A DNA stretch of 64,000 nucleotides from Sphingomonadales bacterium (GTDB lineage: Bacteria; Pseudomonadota; Alphaproteobacteria; Sphingomonadales; Sphingomonadaceae). The notes beneath the pieces are model-generated. The model ran no database searches and was not told where the DNA came from. It was given only the letters and a program-made list of their open reading frames with translations. The stretch covers positions 1 through 64,000 of the forward strand of contig JAAURJ010000001.1 of NCBI GenBank assembly GCA_012032285.1, written 5' to 3'. The position numbers were made by a program, and so were the translations under genes. The first letter of the stretch is position 1. Each line of letters begins with the position of its first letter. This document shows positions 46,438-55,814 of this stretch, piece by piece.

Positions 46438-47231
46438 ATGCGTATACCCCTCATCATTGCCGGGTTTATTGCGCTTGCGGCATTTATCCTGCCGCCGCTG
46501 CTGCCATGGAGCCATTCTGCGATTGATTGGGACGCGGTGCGGGCGCCGTTATTTTCCCACGGCCATTTCCTTGGCACCGATGATCTGGGCCGTGACCGGC
46601 TGGCGCGGATGTTGGTGGGAACGCGCACAACCCTGTCTGTCGCGCTAGCCGCTGCTGTGGTGGCGCTTGTTATAGGCACCATTTGGGGCGCGATGGCCGG
46701 ATGGATGGCGGACGTACCGATGAAGTGATGATGCGGATTGTCGATGCACTCTATGCCCTGCCCTTTATGTTTGTGGTGATATTGCTGATGGTGGTTTTTG
46801 GCCGGTCCATATTCCTTGTCTTTCTAGGCATTGGTGCGGTCGAATGGCTGACCATGGCGCGAGTGGTGCGCGGGCAGGTGATGGCGCTGAAAAACCGGTC
46901 CTTCATCCTTGCGGCTGAGGCGGCAGGATCGCCGGGACGGGCGACGCTTATCCGGCATATTTTGCCCAATGTCGCAGGCGTTGCCGCCGCTTATCTGATG
47001 CTCACCATACCGCAAGTGGTCATGGTGGAAAGCTTCCTTTCCTTCCTCGGCCTTGGCGTGCAGGAGCCGCTGACCTCGCTTGGCATTTTGGTGAACGAAG
47101 GCGCGGATGATATGGATATGCACCCCGCCGCGCTGCTGCTGCCCGGGATAATGTTGGCGGCGATTATCATCTGCCTGACGCTGGCCGGGGAAAAATACCG
47201 CGATCATATGGCCGGAGCAGCGGGCCGGTGA
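46438..47231 (+). CDS. Peptide-type ABC transporter permease (OppC/DppC), frameshifted
   Basis: The corrected 264-residue protein starts MRIPLIIAGFIALAAF, with HFLGTDDLGRDRLARMLVG, the OppC motif, ARVVRGQVMALKNRSFILAAEAAG (EAA loop, in part) and the end SFLGLGVQEPLTSLG. After GWM near 46707 one G is missing; inserting it gives GGRTDEVMMRIVDALYALPFMF. The ATG at 46438 is chosen over the GTG at 46426. The stop overlaps the ATPase start (GTGA at 47228-47231), so the two are coupled. It would form a heterodimeric channel with OppB. Confidence 0.82.
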
Positions 47232-48771
47232 GCGCCCTATATTCCGTGCGCGGGCTTTGCGCCGATCTTGGCGGGAAGCCGTTGGTGCGCGCTGTCGATT
47301 TTGAGATTGGTCCGGGCGAAATCGTTGCGCTCGCGGGGGAATCGGGGGCGGGCAAAAGCATGACCGCAATGACCCCCTTTGGCCTCAGCGCCGCTTGTCC
47401 ATCGGGTTCGGCGCTCTTTGCCGGAAAGCAGCTGGTCGGCATGGCGGAGGCGGACTTGCGCAAAATTCGGGCACGCGATCTGGGCTTTGTCTTTCAACAG
47501 CCGCTGACCGCGCTGACCCCGCACCGCACGGTCGCCGCACATCTATCCGAAGCGGCGATGCAAGCGGGCGGGCCAAAACCGTCCCGGGCGGAAATGGCCG
47601 CGATGCTGGAACAGGCCGGACTGTCACGGGCGCAGGAAAGGTTGCTGCAATTTCCTCACCGCCTGTCGGGCGGGGAAAGGCAAAGGGTGCTCATTGCCGC
47701 CGCCATTGCCCATGGGCCAAAGCTGCTTGTAGCCGATGAACCCGTTAGCGCCCTTGATGCCGCGTTGCGCCATGAAATCATGCAATTATTAACCGGCCTG
47801 TGCAGGCAGCGGGGCATGGCCATGTTGCTGGTCAGTCATGATCTGGCCGGGATTGAACGCTATGCGGACCGGTTGCTGCTGCTGCGCGGCGGCAGGGTAG
47901 AGGAGGCGGGCGATGCGGCGCAACTGGCGCGGCGGCCGGGCAGCGTCTATGGACGGCGTTTAATGGCGGCAACCCCGCGCATGGATGATCCTGTTCCGCC
48001 CTTGACACGTCCGGGGGAAATGTTGCTCGAAGTGCAAGGCATAAACGTTCGTTTCCCAAAACCGGGCTGGCGCAGCGGTTCTATTCAGGCAGTAGCGGAT
48101 GCCAGCTTGCAGCTTTGCGTTGGCGAAACATTGGCAATTGTCGGTGGATCGGGATCGGGCAAATCGACGCTGGGCCGGGCGATTGCGGGCCTTGGACCGA
48201 TGCAGTCGGGACAGATATTCTGTGCCGGGGAAAAGCTGCCCCGCAAGGCCGCAGGACACAGTCGCACCGCCGCATGATTCAACCAGTGTTTCAGGATCCG
48301 CTTGCCAGCCTTGATCCCCGCTGGAGCGTGGCGGAAATCATCGCCGAACCGATGCGCTGGCTATGCCCCGATACAGACCGGACGGCGCGCGTGGCGGCGT
48401 TGTTGGCAGAGGTAGGCCTGCCGCCAGAAATGGCATTGCACAAACCCGCTGCGCTGTCGGGCGGACAGGCGCAGCGGGTTGCAATCGCCCGCGCACTATC
48501 GGTGGACCCTGCGATATTGTTGCTTGATGAGGCGACATCTGCGCTCGATCCGCTGGTGGCCGGCGGGGTTATGGAATTATTCGCCTCTTTACAGAAAAAA
48601 CGCGGCCTTTCTTTGCTCTTCATCACCCATGATCTGGCGTTAGCCCGCCGCGCCGCGCACCGGATTGCGGTAATGGAAGAGGGCCGTATTGCCGAAATGG
48701 CGGAGCGTGAAGAGCTATTCATATCACCGCGCTCCGAAGCGACGAAGCGGCTTATTGCGGCAAGCCATTAA
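47228..48771 (+). CDS. Fused dual ATPase of a peptide ABC transporter (YejF/DppDF-like), frameshifted
   Basis: The start is GTG at 47228. The corrected product of about 514 residues carries two ATP-binding domains. The first has Walker A GESGAGKSM, RLSGGERQR signature and LVADEPVSALDA; the second has GGSGSGKST, ALSGGQAQR and LLLDEATSALDP. Fusion of the D and F type subunits in one chain is typical of YejF and related peptide importers. A missing base near 48265 shifts the frame after AGHSR; with it restored, TRRMIQPVFQDPLASLDPR follows. No substrate-binding protein gene is adjacent, so uptake specificity cannot be told. Confidence 0.85.
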
Positions 48772-48789
48772 GGTTCAAAGCTGTTCGGC

Positions 48790-50195
48790 TTATTCCTTGC
48801 CGCGTTCCTTGCTGCCCTTCGCCTTTGCTTCAGGGGGAGCAGCTTTGGTCCTGCCCGCCTCTTCCTCCTTATAGCCCGGCGGCAGATTGCGAAAATTGAT
48901 ATCACGCTGCGGGAAGGGGATTTCGATGTCATGGTCCTTAAACAGCCACCAGACTTTTTTAAGAACGGCCGATTGCACATTGCCGACGCCCTCTTCGGGA
49001 TCCCTGATCCATGCCTGTATCTCAAAATCCACGCTGTTTTCGCCAAAGCCGGTCATCCAAACCATAGGCGCGGGACGTTTCAGCACGCGCGGGCAATCTT
49101 GGGCCGCTTTGATCAGCAGCTCTTCGACCAGCTTCATGTCGGAGGAATAGGCAACCCCCACCGGAATTTTGACACGAACATTTTTGGAGGAATAGGACCA
49201 ATTCTCCACTTCATTGGTCATCAGATTTTCATTGGGGATCAAATGTTCCTTGCCATCGCGGGTTAGAACGGAAACCGCGCGTATGCCAATTTTATTGACC
49301 CAGCCAAAACTGTCACCGACCACGATCACATCGCCGGGCTTTATCGACCGGTCCCATAAAAGGATGATACCCGCGATCAGATTGCCAACTGTTTTTGCAG
49401 GCCAAAACCAATGGCCAAACCAATCGCACCCGAAAAGACCGCCAGCGCTGTCAGATCGATGCCCAGCATATCGATGCCGATGAAAAAGGCAGCGACAACC
49501 AAGGCAACCATAGCCAGTTTTTCGCCCAAAAGCCGCTGCCCGTCATCAAGCGATTTATTCCGGCCGAGCAGCAATTTCGCCGCCCTGTTGCCCAGTCGCA
49601 CCAGCGCGATAAGGAATATGGCCACCAATAATGCGGTAACCAGCATCAATAGCGACAACCGGTTTCTGCCGATTTGAAAGGCGATACCGTCAAGCATCGA
49701 GCTAACCGACGTCATGCCGCCGACGCTGCCTGAAAAGATGAAAGCAAAAATCGCCGAAGAGGCCGCAATGGCCATCCAGAAGCTAAGGCTGAGTGAGCGC
49801 AGCAGTCTATGCACAGCCATCCCCGCCGCCAGCGCCAACGCAAAGCTGAGCACTATTTCCGGCAAAAATGTCCATTGCCAACTATTGCGTGCAATCCAGA
49901 ATAAAAGCGCGGAAATGCCGTAGCGCAGCACCGGAACGCCGGCCTTTACCAAAGGTTGGAATTTAAGCGGAATATCATCACCGCCTTCCCCGTCCATATA
50001 GGGCGCGATTTTGCGGCTGGTGACATGAGCAGCAATCTGTCCGATGATGATGGTGACGGCGATCAACGTTGCCGCAATACCGAGTTCCACAAAATCAATT
50101 TGTTCAGGAAGCCGCGCCGCCAATTGTTCGAACATGGATAGGGTGATCGGCTCTATGGCTTCTTTGGGCGGGCTGGTTATCGGGCTTGTCGTCAT
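48790..50195 (-). CDS. Mechanosensitive channel, MscS family (frameshifted)
   Basis: The corrected protein of about 468 residues has several N-terminal transmembrane helices (VELGIAATLIAVTIIIGQIAA, VLRYGISALLFWIARNSW, LSLLMLVTALLVAIFLIALV), the MscS pore helix ALAVFSGAIGLAIGFGLQK and the beta domain with VGDSFGWVNKIGIRAVSV and LIPNENLMTNEVENWS. The C-terminus is charged (EAKAKGSKERGKE). An A run has five bases at 49392-49396 (T on the plus strand) where six give TVGNLIAGIILLWDRSIKPGD. The start overlaps the metC stop (ATGA), so it is coupled to it, an unusual partnership. Confidence 0.85.
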
Positions 50196-51387
50196 GTCAC
50201 CTTGCTAGCCGCTTCAAACCCATTTGCCAAATCGGCGATCAGGTCATCTGTATCCTCCAGCCCAATTTGCAGGCGGATGATAGCATCGCCGCCTGTCCAT
50301 GGCACAGCGCTGCGGAATTTTTCGGGATGAACGGGCAGAGCGAGGCTTTCAAACCCGCCCCAGCTATACCCTATGCCAAAAAGCGTTAGCGCGTCGATCA
50401 ACGCCGCCGCTTTCGCCTTGCTGCCGTCAATGACAAAGGAAAATAGACCCGATGATCCGGTAAAATCACGCTGCCAAATGCTATGCCCGGGACAATCGGG
50501 TAAGCCGGGGTGCAGCACACGCACCACCTCGCTTCGTCCTTGCAACCAATGCGCAATTTTCAGTGCCGATGCCTCATGCTGGCGCAGCCGCACCGCCATG
50601 GTGCGCAGGCCGCGGGCGGCGAGATAGGCATCGTCAGGGGACAGAATTTGTCCCATGGCGCGGGCGGCGGCGGCCACCATGTTCCAATATTTCGCATTGG
50701 CGCTGACGCTGCCCGCCATAACATCGCTATGCCCGACAATATATTTTGTTGCCGCCAGGATTGTAATATCGACGCCTTTTTCAATTGCGGTGAAAAAATA
50801 GGGCGTGGCCCATGTATTATCGAGCAGCGTGCATATCCCCTGCGCCTTTGCTGACGCGCATATTGCGGGAATATCCTGCACTTCGAATGTCAAGCTGCCG
50901 GGGCTTTCCAATAATATCGCCTTGGTGCGAGCGCAAAATTGCGACGCAATATCGCCGCCGATCATTGGGTCAAAATAGCGGGTTTCTATACCAAAACGCT
51001 TCAGAAAACCGTCCGCAAAGCTTCGGCTGGGATCATAGGCACTGTCGGTCATGAGCAGCACATCGCCGGGTTTCAGCACCGCCAGCAGAGCGCAGCTGAT
51101 CGCCGCAACGCCCGATGGGTAGAGCATGGTTCCTGCTGCGCCCGGCTCCATTTCGGTAAGCGCATCGGCGAGTGCCCACTGGTTGGTCCGCCGCGCCGTC
51201 CATAGAAAAATGACCGTGCATCCGCGCTGCCGCTTTTCGCTGCCTCCAAATGGGCAACATTGTCATAAAGATGCGTGCTTGCTCGCCAGAGCGGCGGGTT
51301 AACAACCGGTCCCGTCATGGCTTTGCTGCGGCCGCCGGTAATGATTTGCGTGTCTGGCTTTTGGGGCGCTTTGTTATCTTTGCTCAA
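50192..51387 (-). CDS. metC: Cystathionine beta-lyase (frameshifted near 5' end)
   Basis: This PLP enzyme cleaves cystathionine to homocysteine, or cysteine to sulfide in some homologues. The corrected 398-residue protein starts MSKDNKAPQKPDTQIITGG and shows the FYGRRGGPTQWALADAL motif, DSAYDPSR, LDNTWATPYFFTA and the PLP lysine in ILAATKYIVGHSDVMAGS. A C is missing in the run near 51181 (GG for GGG on the plus strand), breaking the frame after GGPT. Its start overlaps the sseA stop and its stop overlaps the mscS start, so it is the middle gene of a tightly coupled operon. Confidence 0.88.
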
Positions 51388-52229
51388 ACCGCTGGGCCTT
51401 GTTCCTTGGGCGTATCATCCGCCATGCCCCATTCGGCCCAGCTGCCATCATATAGGGCAACATCCTTTTTCCCCGTCAGCCGCGCGGCAAACAACACCAC
51501 TGAAGCCGTCATCCCCGAACCACAGCTGCTTACCATCGGACGGTCCAGATCGACACCTGCGGCTTTGAACACCGCCAGCAGGTCATCGCCTTGTTTCCAT
51601 GTGCCATCGGCGTTGAACAATTGTCCATGCGGCAGGTTGCGGCTGCCTGGAATATGGCCGCACGCCATGCCTTCGCGCGGCTCCGCCTCTTCTCCTGCGA
51701 AACGCGCTGCGGGCCTTGCATCGACTATTTGTTCGGCCTTGCTGTCCAAATTGGCGAGTATATCGGCTTTGCTTCGCACATTGCTATTGTCCGCCCAGAC
51801 GGTGAAATGCCGGTGACGCAGCGCCGGTTTTCCGCTTTCCAGATCGCGGCCTTCGGCTTTCCATTTGGCAAGGCCGCCGTCCAATATCGCCACATCATGC
51901 GCCCCAAACATGGTCAGCATGAACCACGCCCGCGCTGCACTTTTGAGCGGGCTGTCATCATATAGCACAATCCGGCTGCCATCACCCAGACCCAGTGATT
52001 GCATCCGGCTGGCAAATTTTTCTGGTGGCGGCAGGGTGTTTTCAACCGGGCTTTTATCGTCAACCAATTCCGCCAGATCCATGAATATTGCCGTGGGGAT
52101 ATGTCCGGATTCATATTCCGCCCGTGCGTCCCGGTCACTGCCGGGTAGAAATTTATTGGCATCCACAACGCGCAGGTCCGACGCGCCAATTTCCTTGGAC
52201 AACCATTCGGTGCTTACCAATAATTCCAT
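51384..52229 (-). CDS. sseA: 3-mercaptopyruvate sulfurtransferase
   Basis: The 281-residue protein has two rhodanese domains. The inactive N-terminal one begins LVSTEWLSKEIGASDLRVV, and the C-terminal one carries the active-site loop SSCGSGMTASV (Cys236). The CGSG(V/M)TA loop is typical of mercaptopyruvate sulfurtransferase, in contrast with thiosulfate sulfurtransferase (CRKGVT). It moves sulfur from mercaptopyruvate to thiol acceptors. It heads the sseA, metC, mscS unit, with ATGA overlaps at both junctions, pointing to a shared role in sulfur handling. Confidence 0.92.
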   Translation of the reverse strand: MELLVSTEWLSKEIGASDLRVVDANKFLPGSDRDARAEYESGHIPTAIFMDLAELVDDKSPVENTLPPPEKFASRMQSLGLGDGSRIVLYDDSPLKSAARAWFMLTMFGAHDVAILDGGLAKWKAEGRDLESGKPALRHRHFTVWADNSNVRSKADILANLDSKAEQIVDARPAARFAGEEAEPREGMACGHIPGSRNLPHGQLFNADGTWKQGDDLLAVFKAAGVDLDRPMVSSCGSGMTASVVLFAARLTGKKDVALYDGSWAEWGMADDTPKEQGPAV

Positions 52230-52315
52230 ATGATCGCCTACCCGCTTCTGATTCTGATTGGCCGGATAAGATAGCCTCTTTATCGGCGCAGTCGAGGGGG
52301 AATCCGATCCATCTT

Positions 52316-53676
52316 CTACGCCGGTAACGGAGTGGATAATGGCCTTTGCCCCAAAGGCGTAATGCTACGCGGGCCAAGATCAAGCCGGAAAGGTGCCATT
52401 TTCGGCCTAGGCGGAATCAACTCCCGCCCGATCAGACAGGATAGGAACAGCTCCTGCCGCGCGGATTGCAGGCCATAGCCAATATTCACAAGCACAATCG
52501 GCACGAATAATTTCTGCTCTCGCAGCGCATAGGTTTTCAGCTCATGTAAAGGAATGATAAGGTCAATCTCCATTTTGATAACCTCCCCTGAACCTGCATC
52601 GCCGATATGGTTGGCGGGCGGAACGCCGCCGCTATGAAAGGCGGAAATGGCCTGATCCACATTCTCACTAGCCGAAATGATTGATGTTCGCACCGCTATA
52701 TCCTGCGCCGCGACGCTGCCCTTATTGGCAAGATTCAGCGCCCCCTTTATAGTGAGATTGGCCAGACTGATCGTGGCTTTTATCGGCGTGAATTCTGCTT
52801 CCACTATCGCTTTTTCAGGGCGCTGATCACGCGCATCCGGCTTGCTATCTTCGGTCAGGAAATCCGGCATTTGCAGGGCGGGCTGCGGTGATAGAGGAAC
52901 AATCGGGTCCGGCGCCGACGGTTCGATTCTCCGTTTGCGCAGGCCCATAGAGTCCGCAGGTCCGGATACAGGCACAAGCGGTTCGGCGGACCAATCATCT
53001 TGCTTTGCCGCCGAATCACGCCGCCGCAGCCATAGCGCGGCGATGGCGGCCAAAAGGAGCGCAAGGCAAATTGCGGCAATGACCTGCCATAACGCAAGGC
53101 TGCCCTGCGCCGCCTCTACCCTTTTTGCGCCGCATCGGCGATTTCAGAAGGCATAGCTGCCGATCCGGCTTCGGCGGTGTCATCCGATATTGCGGCAACC
53201 GGCGGAGCATCAGGGGCAGTTTCCTGTCTTGCAAGGGGCTGCGCAGGGGCAGTGCTATTGCCCGCTGATTGTTCTTTAACGGGTCTTGCAGCAGGCACGG
53301 TGCGCTCACGAGGCGGCGGAGCAGGTTGAAGCCGGGCAGCGGGCGGGCGCTGCTCCGGTTCCGGCAGGATTAAAGGAGCGCGTTGCGGCGGCGTCTGCGT
53401 TTGCGGTGATGGTGGGCGTTGCGGCTGCAAAACGGGGCGATTGGTGCGTTCAGGCTCCAGTTTGAAATCGCGCAGCTCAGGCGGACTATCGACCACATCC
53501 CGCTTCGTCTCCGCCCCCGCTTCTTGTGCCCCAGCTTCTTGTGCCTGCGCGTTCTGTGCCTGTGCGGGACCGTTTATTGCGAGCGCAAGGGCTAGCAAAG
53601 CCGCAACCCATGCAGCCAACCATGCAGCCACCATGCCAAAGCGGTTCGCCCGCTTTTCAATCCCTGCCAAAATCAT
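52316..53676 (-). CDS. Proline-rich membrane protein of the sphingomonad type (frameshifted)
   Basis: The corrected protein of about 453 residues has a signal-like N-terminus (VAAWLAAWVAALLALALAING), the conserved VDSPPELRDFKLEPERTNRP segment, a long Pro/Ala/Gln linker, a single transmembrane helix (ALWQVIAAICLALLLAAIAALW) and a cytoplasmic beta domain (IVEAEFTPIKATISLANLT, LNLANKGSVAAQDI) with FRLDLGPRSI at the end. An A run with five bases at 53122-53126 needs six to join AADAAQ to KRVEAAQGS. The function is unknown; I recall similar proteins in other sphingomonads. Confidence 0.7.
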
Positions 53677-53780
53677 CGGCTATAATGGGTGGTGCGGGCC
53701 TGAATGATGGGTGAATAACTATATCGCGGCAATGTGAAACGTTTCCGCCGGGCGGCGAACCGCGCAAACTTGGTTAGCCG

Positions 53781-54473
53781 CTATTGCCGCGCAGCCAGAA
53801 CATCATCAGCGACAAAAGCGTTGGTACGCCGTTCATGGCCAAACTGACTCGCCGGACCATGGCCGGGAATGAAAGTAACATCATCGCCCAGCGGCCATAA
53901 TTTCAGGGTGATCGCATCAATCAAATCCTGATAATTTCCGCGCGGAAAATCGGTGCGACCTATGGACCCTTGAAACAGCACATCACCGACAATCGCCAGC
54001 TTTGACGGACTGTGATAAAAAATGACATGGCCGGGCGTATGGCCGGGACAATGGATGACATCCAAGGTCAGGTTGCCGACAGTGACGCTGTCGCCATCCT
54101 CCAGCCAGCGGTCCGGTTCAAATATTTCTCCGTTCACGCCATATTTGCGGCCATCTTCGGCGAGCTGCGCGATCCAGAAACGGTCTTCCTCCTGCGGACC
54201 TTCGATTGGCACGCCCAATTCCTTCGCCAATTTTCCTGCCTCTCCGCAATGATCAATATGGCCATGTGTTATCAAGATTTTTTCAAGCTCCACCCCTGTT
54301 TGCGCCAGCGCCGATTTCACCTTGGGCAAATCCCCGCCGGGATCGACCAAAGCGGCCTTGTTGGTCGCTGTGCACCAAATGAGAGAGCAATTCTGCTGAA
54401 GCGGCGTAACCGGAATGATCGCGGCTTTCAGCGGCGGCTGGGCCGCACCGATTTTCGAACTGATATTTGTCAT
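53781..54473 (-). CDS. MBL-fold metallo-hydrolase (glyoxalase II-like)
   Basis: The 230-residue protein has the metallo-beta-lactamase metal site THGHIDHCGEAGKLAKEL, then IHCPGHTPGHVIFY, IVGDVLFQGSIGRTDFP and IPGHGPAS, the pattern of YcbL/glyoxalase II-type hydrolases with two zinc or iron ions. The N-terminal IIPVTPLQQNCSLIWC is also shared. Substrates may be thioesters such as lactoylglutathione. A HEXXH site is absent. It lies about 50 nt downstream of the S24 repressor gene on the same strand. Confidence 0.88.
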   Translation of the reverse strand: MTNISSKIGAAQPPLKAAIIPVTPLQQNCSLIWCTATNKAALVDPGGDLPKVKSALAQTGVELEKILITHGHIDHCGEAGKLAKELGVPIEGPQEEDRFWIAQLAEDGRKYGVNGEIFEPDRWLEDGDSVTVGNLTLDVIHCPGHTPGHVIFYHSPSKLAIVGDVLFQGSIGRTDFPRGNYQDLIDAITLKLWPLGDDVTFIPGHGPASQFGHERRTNAFVADDVLAARQ

Positions 54474-54523
54474 AAGCGTCTATCTGGCGTGAATAAGCAG
54501 CGATAGCAAGACTTTCCCAGTGG

Positions 54524-55165
54524 TTATAGCCGCCTGCCCGTCCATACAACCCGGCCGATAATCGCCACATCCCCGCCCGCGACATCGGGCCAGTCGGGAT
54601 AGGCGCTATTGTCAGAAAGCACCGATAAATGCCCCGCCGGCCCCTTGGCCAGCCGCTTGACCATCAACACATCATCCATACGGATGACATGGACGCCGTC
54701 GCGCAATGGCCGCTGCGCCGCGCCGCGGTCCACCATGATGTCATCGCCGTCGAGCAGCGTCGGCGCCATACTATCCCCTTGCACCCGGATCAGCGAGAGC
54801 ATCGATATGTCCCCCGCCATTTTCTTCAACCATTTTTCATCAAAGCCAATCTGGCCTGCAATCCATTCTTCGTCGGTCAGCGCCCCGGCCCCTGCCGACG
54901 CCCCAATATCCAGCTTTGGCATCAGCCGCAGTCCGCCCAGCAGCCGGGCTTTATCCACAGGAGCGCCCAATATTTTTTCATCTACCCCATAATAACGCGC
55001 CAATATACCCCGTTCCCGTTCGCCCAAAAACCGGGGCGAACCGCGTTTGATATATTGTTGGATATAGGCGGCATTTTTGCCGATCAATTTGGACAGGCCG
55101 GCATAATCATCGCCATTATCGCCGATCAACCGGTCCAAAACCGCTCTGGGATTATCTTTTTCCAT
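54524..55165 (-). CDS. S24 (LexA/CI-like) autocleavable repressor
   Basis: The 213-residue protein has an N-terminal helix-turn-helix region (LDRLIGDNGDDYAGLSKLIGKNAAYIQQYIK, in part) and a C-terminal S24 peptidase domain with the catalytic Ser in QGDSMAPTLLDGD (about 132) and Lys in VLMVKRLAKG (about 170). The linker SAGAGA contains an Ala-Gly site similar to those cleaved in LexA and CI. It is divergent from a small HTH gene across two TAGG-N6-CCTA sites, so it is probably an autoregulated repressor that responds to a cellular signal. Confidence 0.87.
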   Translation of the reverse strand: MEKDNPRAVLDRLIGDNGDDYAGLSKLIGKNAAYIQQYIKRGSPRFLGERERGILARYYGVDEKILGAPVDKARLLGGLRLMPKLDIGASAGAGALTDEEWIAGQIGFDEKWLKKMAGDISMLSLIRVQGDSMAPTLLDGDDIMVDRGAAQRPLRDGVHVIRMDDVLMVKRLAKGPAGHLSVLSDNSAYPDWPDVAGGDVAIIGRVVWTGRRL

Positions 55166-55180
55166 TTCGCCGCTATATCA

Positions 55181-55214
55181 TAGGAATTTTCCTAGACAAG
55201 TAGGATTTCACCTA
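55181..55214. promoter_or_regulatory. Two phased operators between the S24 repressor and the small HTH gene
   Basis: TAGGAATTTTCCTA (55181-55194) and TAGGATTTCACCTA (55201-55214) share the TAGG-N6-CCTA frame; the first is a near-perfect palindrome. Their centres are 20 bp apart, two helical turns. The pair lies between two divergent regulatory genes. A near-copy occurs at 55801-55814. Confidence 0.6.
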
Positions 55215-55293
55215 TCATTTTGTTCATAATTTGTTCCACATGATTCGCTCCGGCTGGAGCGTGGCGGATCCGGTTGCAAGAAAAGGAGACGAA

Positions 55294-55482
55294 ATGTACA
55301 TCAACCGTGAAATCGAAAAATTCCTGATCGAACAGGATATGCCCGCCACCAAATTTGGCCGTCTGGCCGCGCAAGACCCCCGGTTAGTGCTCGACATTCG
55401 CATGGGCCGCGAACTGCGAAACAATATGGTGATAAAGCTGCGCAGCTTTATGGAAGGTTATCGTCAGGGAATGGGTGCATGA
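55294..55482 (+). CDS. Small helix-turn-helix protein, Cro-like
   Basis: This 62-residue protein starts at 55294 with AAGGAG four to nine bases upstream. It reads MYINREIEKFLIEQDMP, TKFGRLAAQDPRLVLDIRMGREL and VIKLRSFMEGYRQG, a compact HTH resembling Cro-type repressors (the TKFGR-DPR turn). Similar small proteins occur in sphingomonads. It is divergent from the S24 repressor gene and its stop overlaps the next start (ATGA), so it is translated with the 101-residue protein. A role as second repressor of the switch is inferred. Confidence 0.7.
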   Translation: MYINREIEKFLIEQDMPATKFGRLAAQDPRLVLDIRMGRELRNNMVIKLRSFMEGYRQGMGA

Positions 55483-55784
55483 AGGTTGATTCTGATAAAA
55501 TTTCACTGCAATCACAGTTAGTTGAAATCCTTAAACCAGCCTGTATCACAAATTGCAAAAGCCGCGATTGGTGCAGCGCCACTTTCCATGGTTACCAGTT
55601 GCGTTATGACATGATATTGAAAGGAAGCGGGCGAAAAGCCTGCGCGGACGGATTATCCGATATTTTGACAGATCATGATTTTGCACTCGATAGGCATTTT
55701 GTCGCGGACATAGGCGTGGAAGACAGAAGCGATCATGACACCCATATCAGCATGGCCGTCACGTTGCTGCTGATCGCCGATTAG
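55479..55784 (+). CDS. Conserved small protein of unknown function
   Basis: The 101-residue protein begins MKVDSDKISLQSQLVEILKP. It contains an ATFHGYQLRYDMILKG strand and a RHFVADIGVEDRSDHDTHIS segment that looks like the core beta sheet of a small alpha/beta fold. There are four Cys residues (ITNCKSRDWCSA, KACADGL, the last isolated), which could bind a metal. I do not recognise a named family, though I recall similar proteins next to the small HTH gene. Its ATG overlaps the HTH stop. It probably belongs to the module controlled by the S24 repressor. Confidence 0.65.
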   Translation: MKVDSDKISLQSQLVEILKPACITNCKSRDWCSATFHGYQLRYDMILKGSGRKACADGLSDILTDHDFALDRHFVADIGVEDRSDHDTHISMAVTLLLIAD

Positions 55785-55800
55785 AATGGCCAGTTCTCAG

Positions 55801-55814
55801 AAGGAATTTTCCTA
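55801..55814. promoter_or_regulatory. Distant copy of the S24 operator sequence
   Basis: AAGGAATTTTCCTA matches 13 of 14 bases of the site at 55181. It lies between the convergent ends of the small conserved gene and the next gene, about 620 bp from the first site, so it may support looping or be incidental. Confidence 0.45.

Noticed and set aside
49385-49400. Programmed slippage at runs of A (49392, 53122, 60840)
   Set aside because: The same pattern appears in unrelated genes with simple length loss of A runs, and no conserved slip motif or stem follows. Homopolymer error explains all cases more simply.
52316-53676. Two separate genes: an exported proline-rich protein and a membrane protein
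   Set aside because: The combined layout, signal, proline linker, helix and FRLDLGP domain, matches a single known type of sphingomonad protein, and one base in an A run joins them.
54524-55784. Prophage remnant at the S24 repressor
   Set aside because: No phage structural, replication or integration genes are adjacent; the neighbours are housekeeping-type genes.
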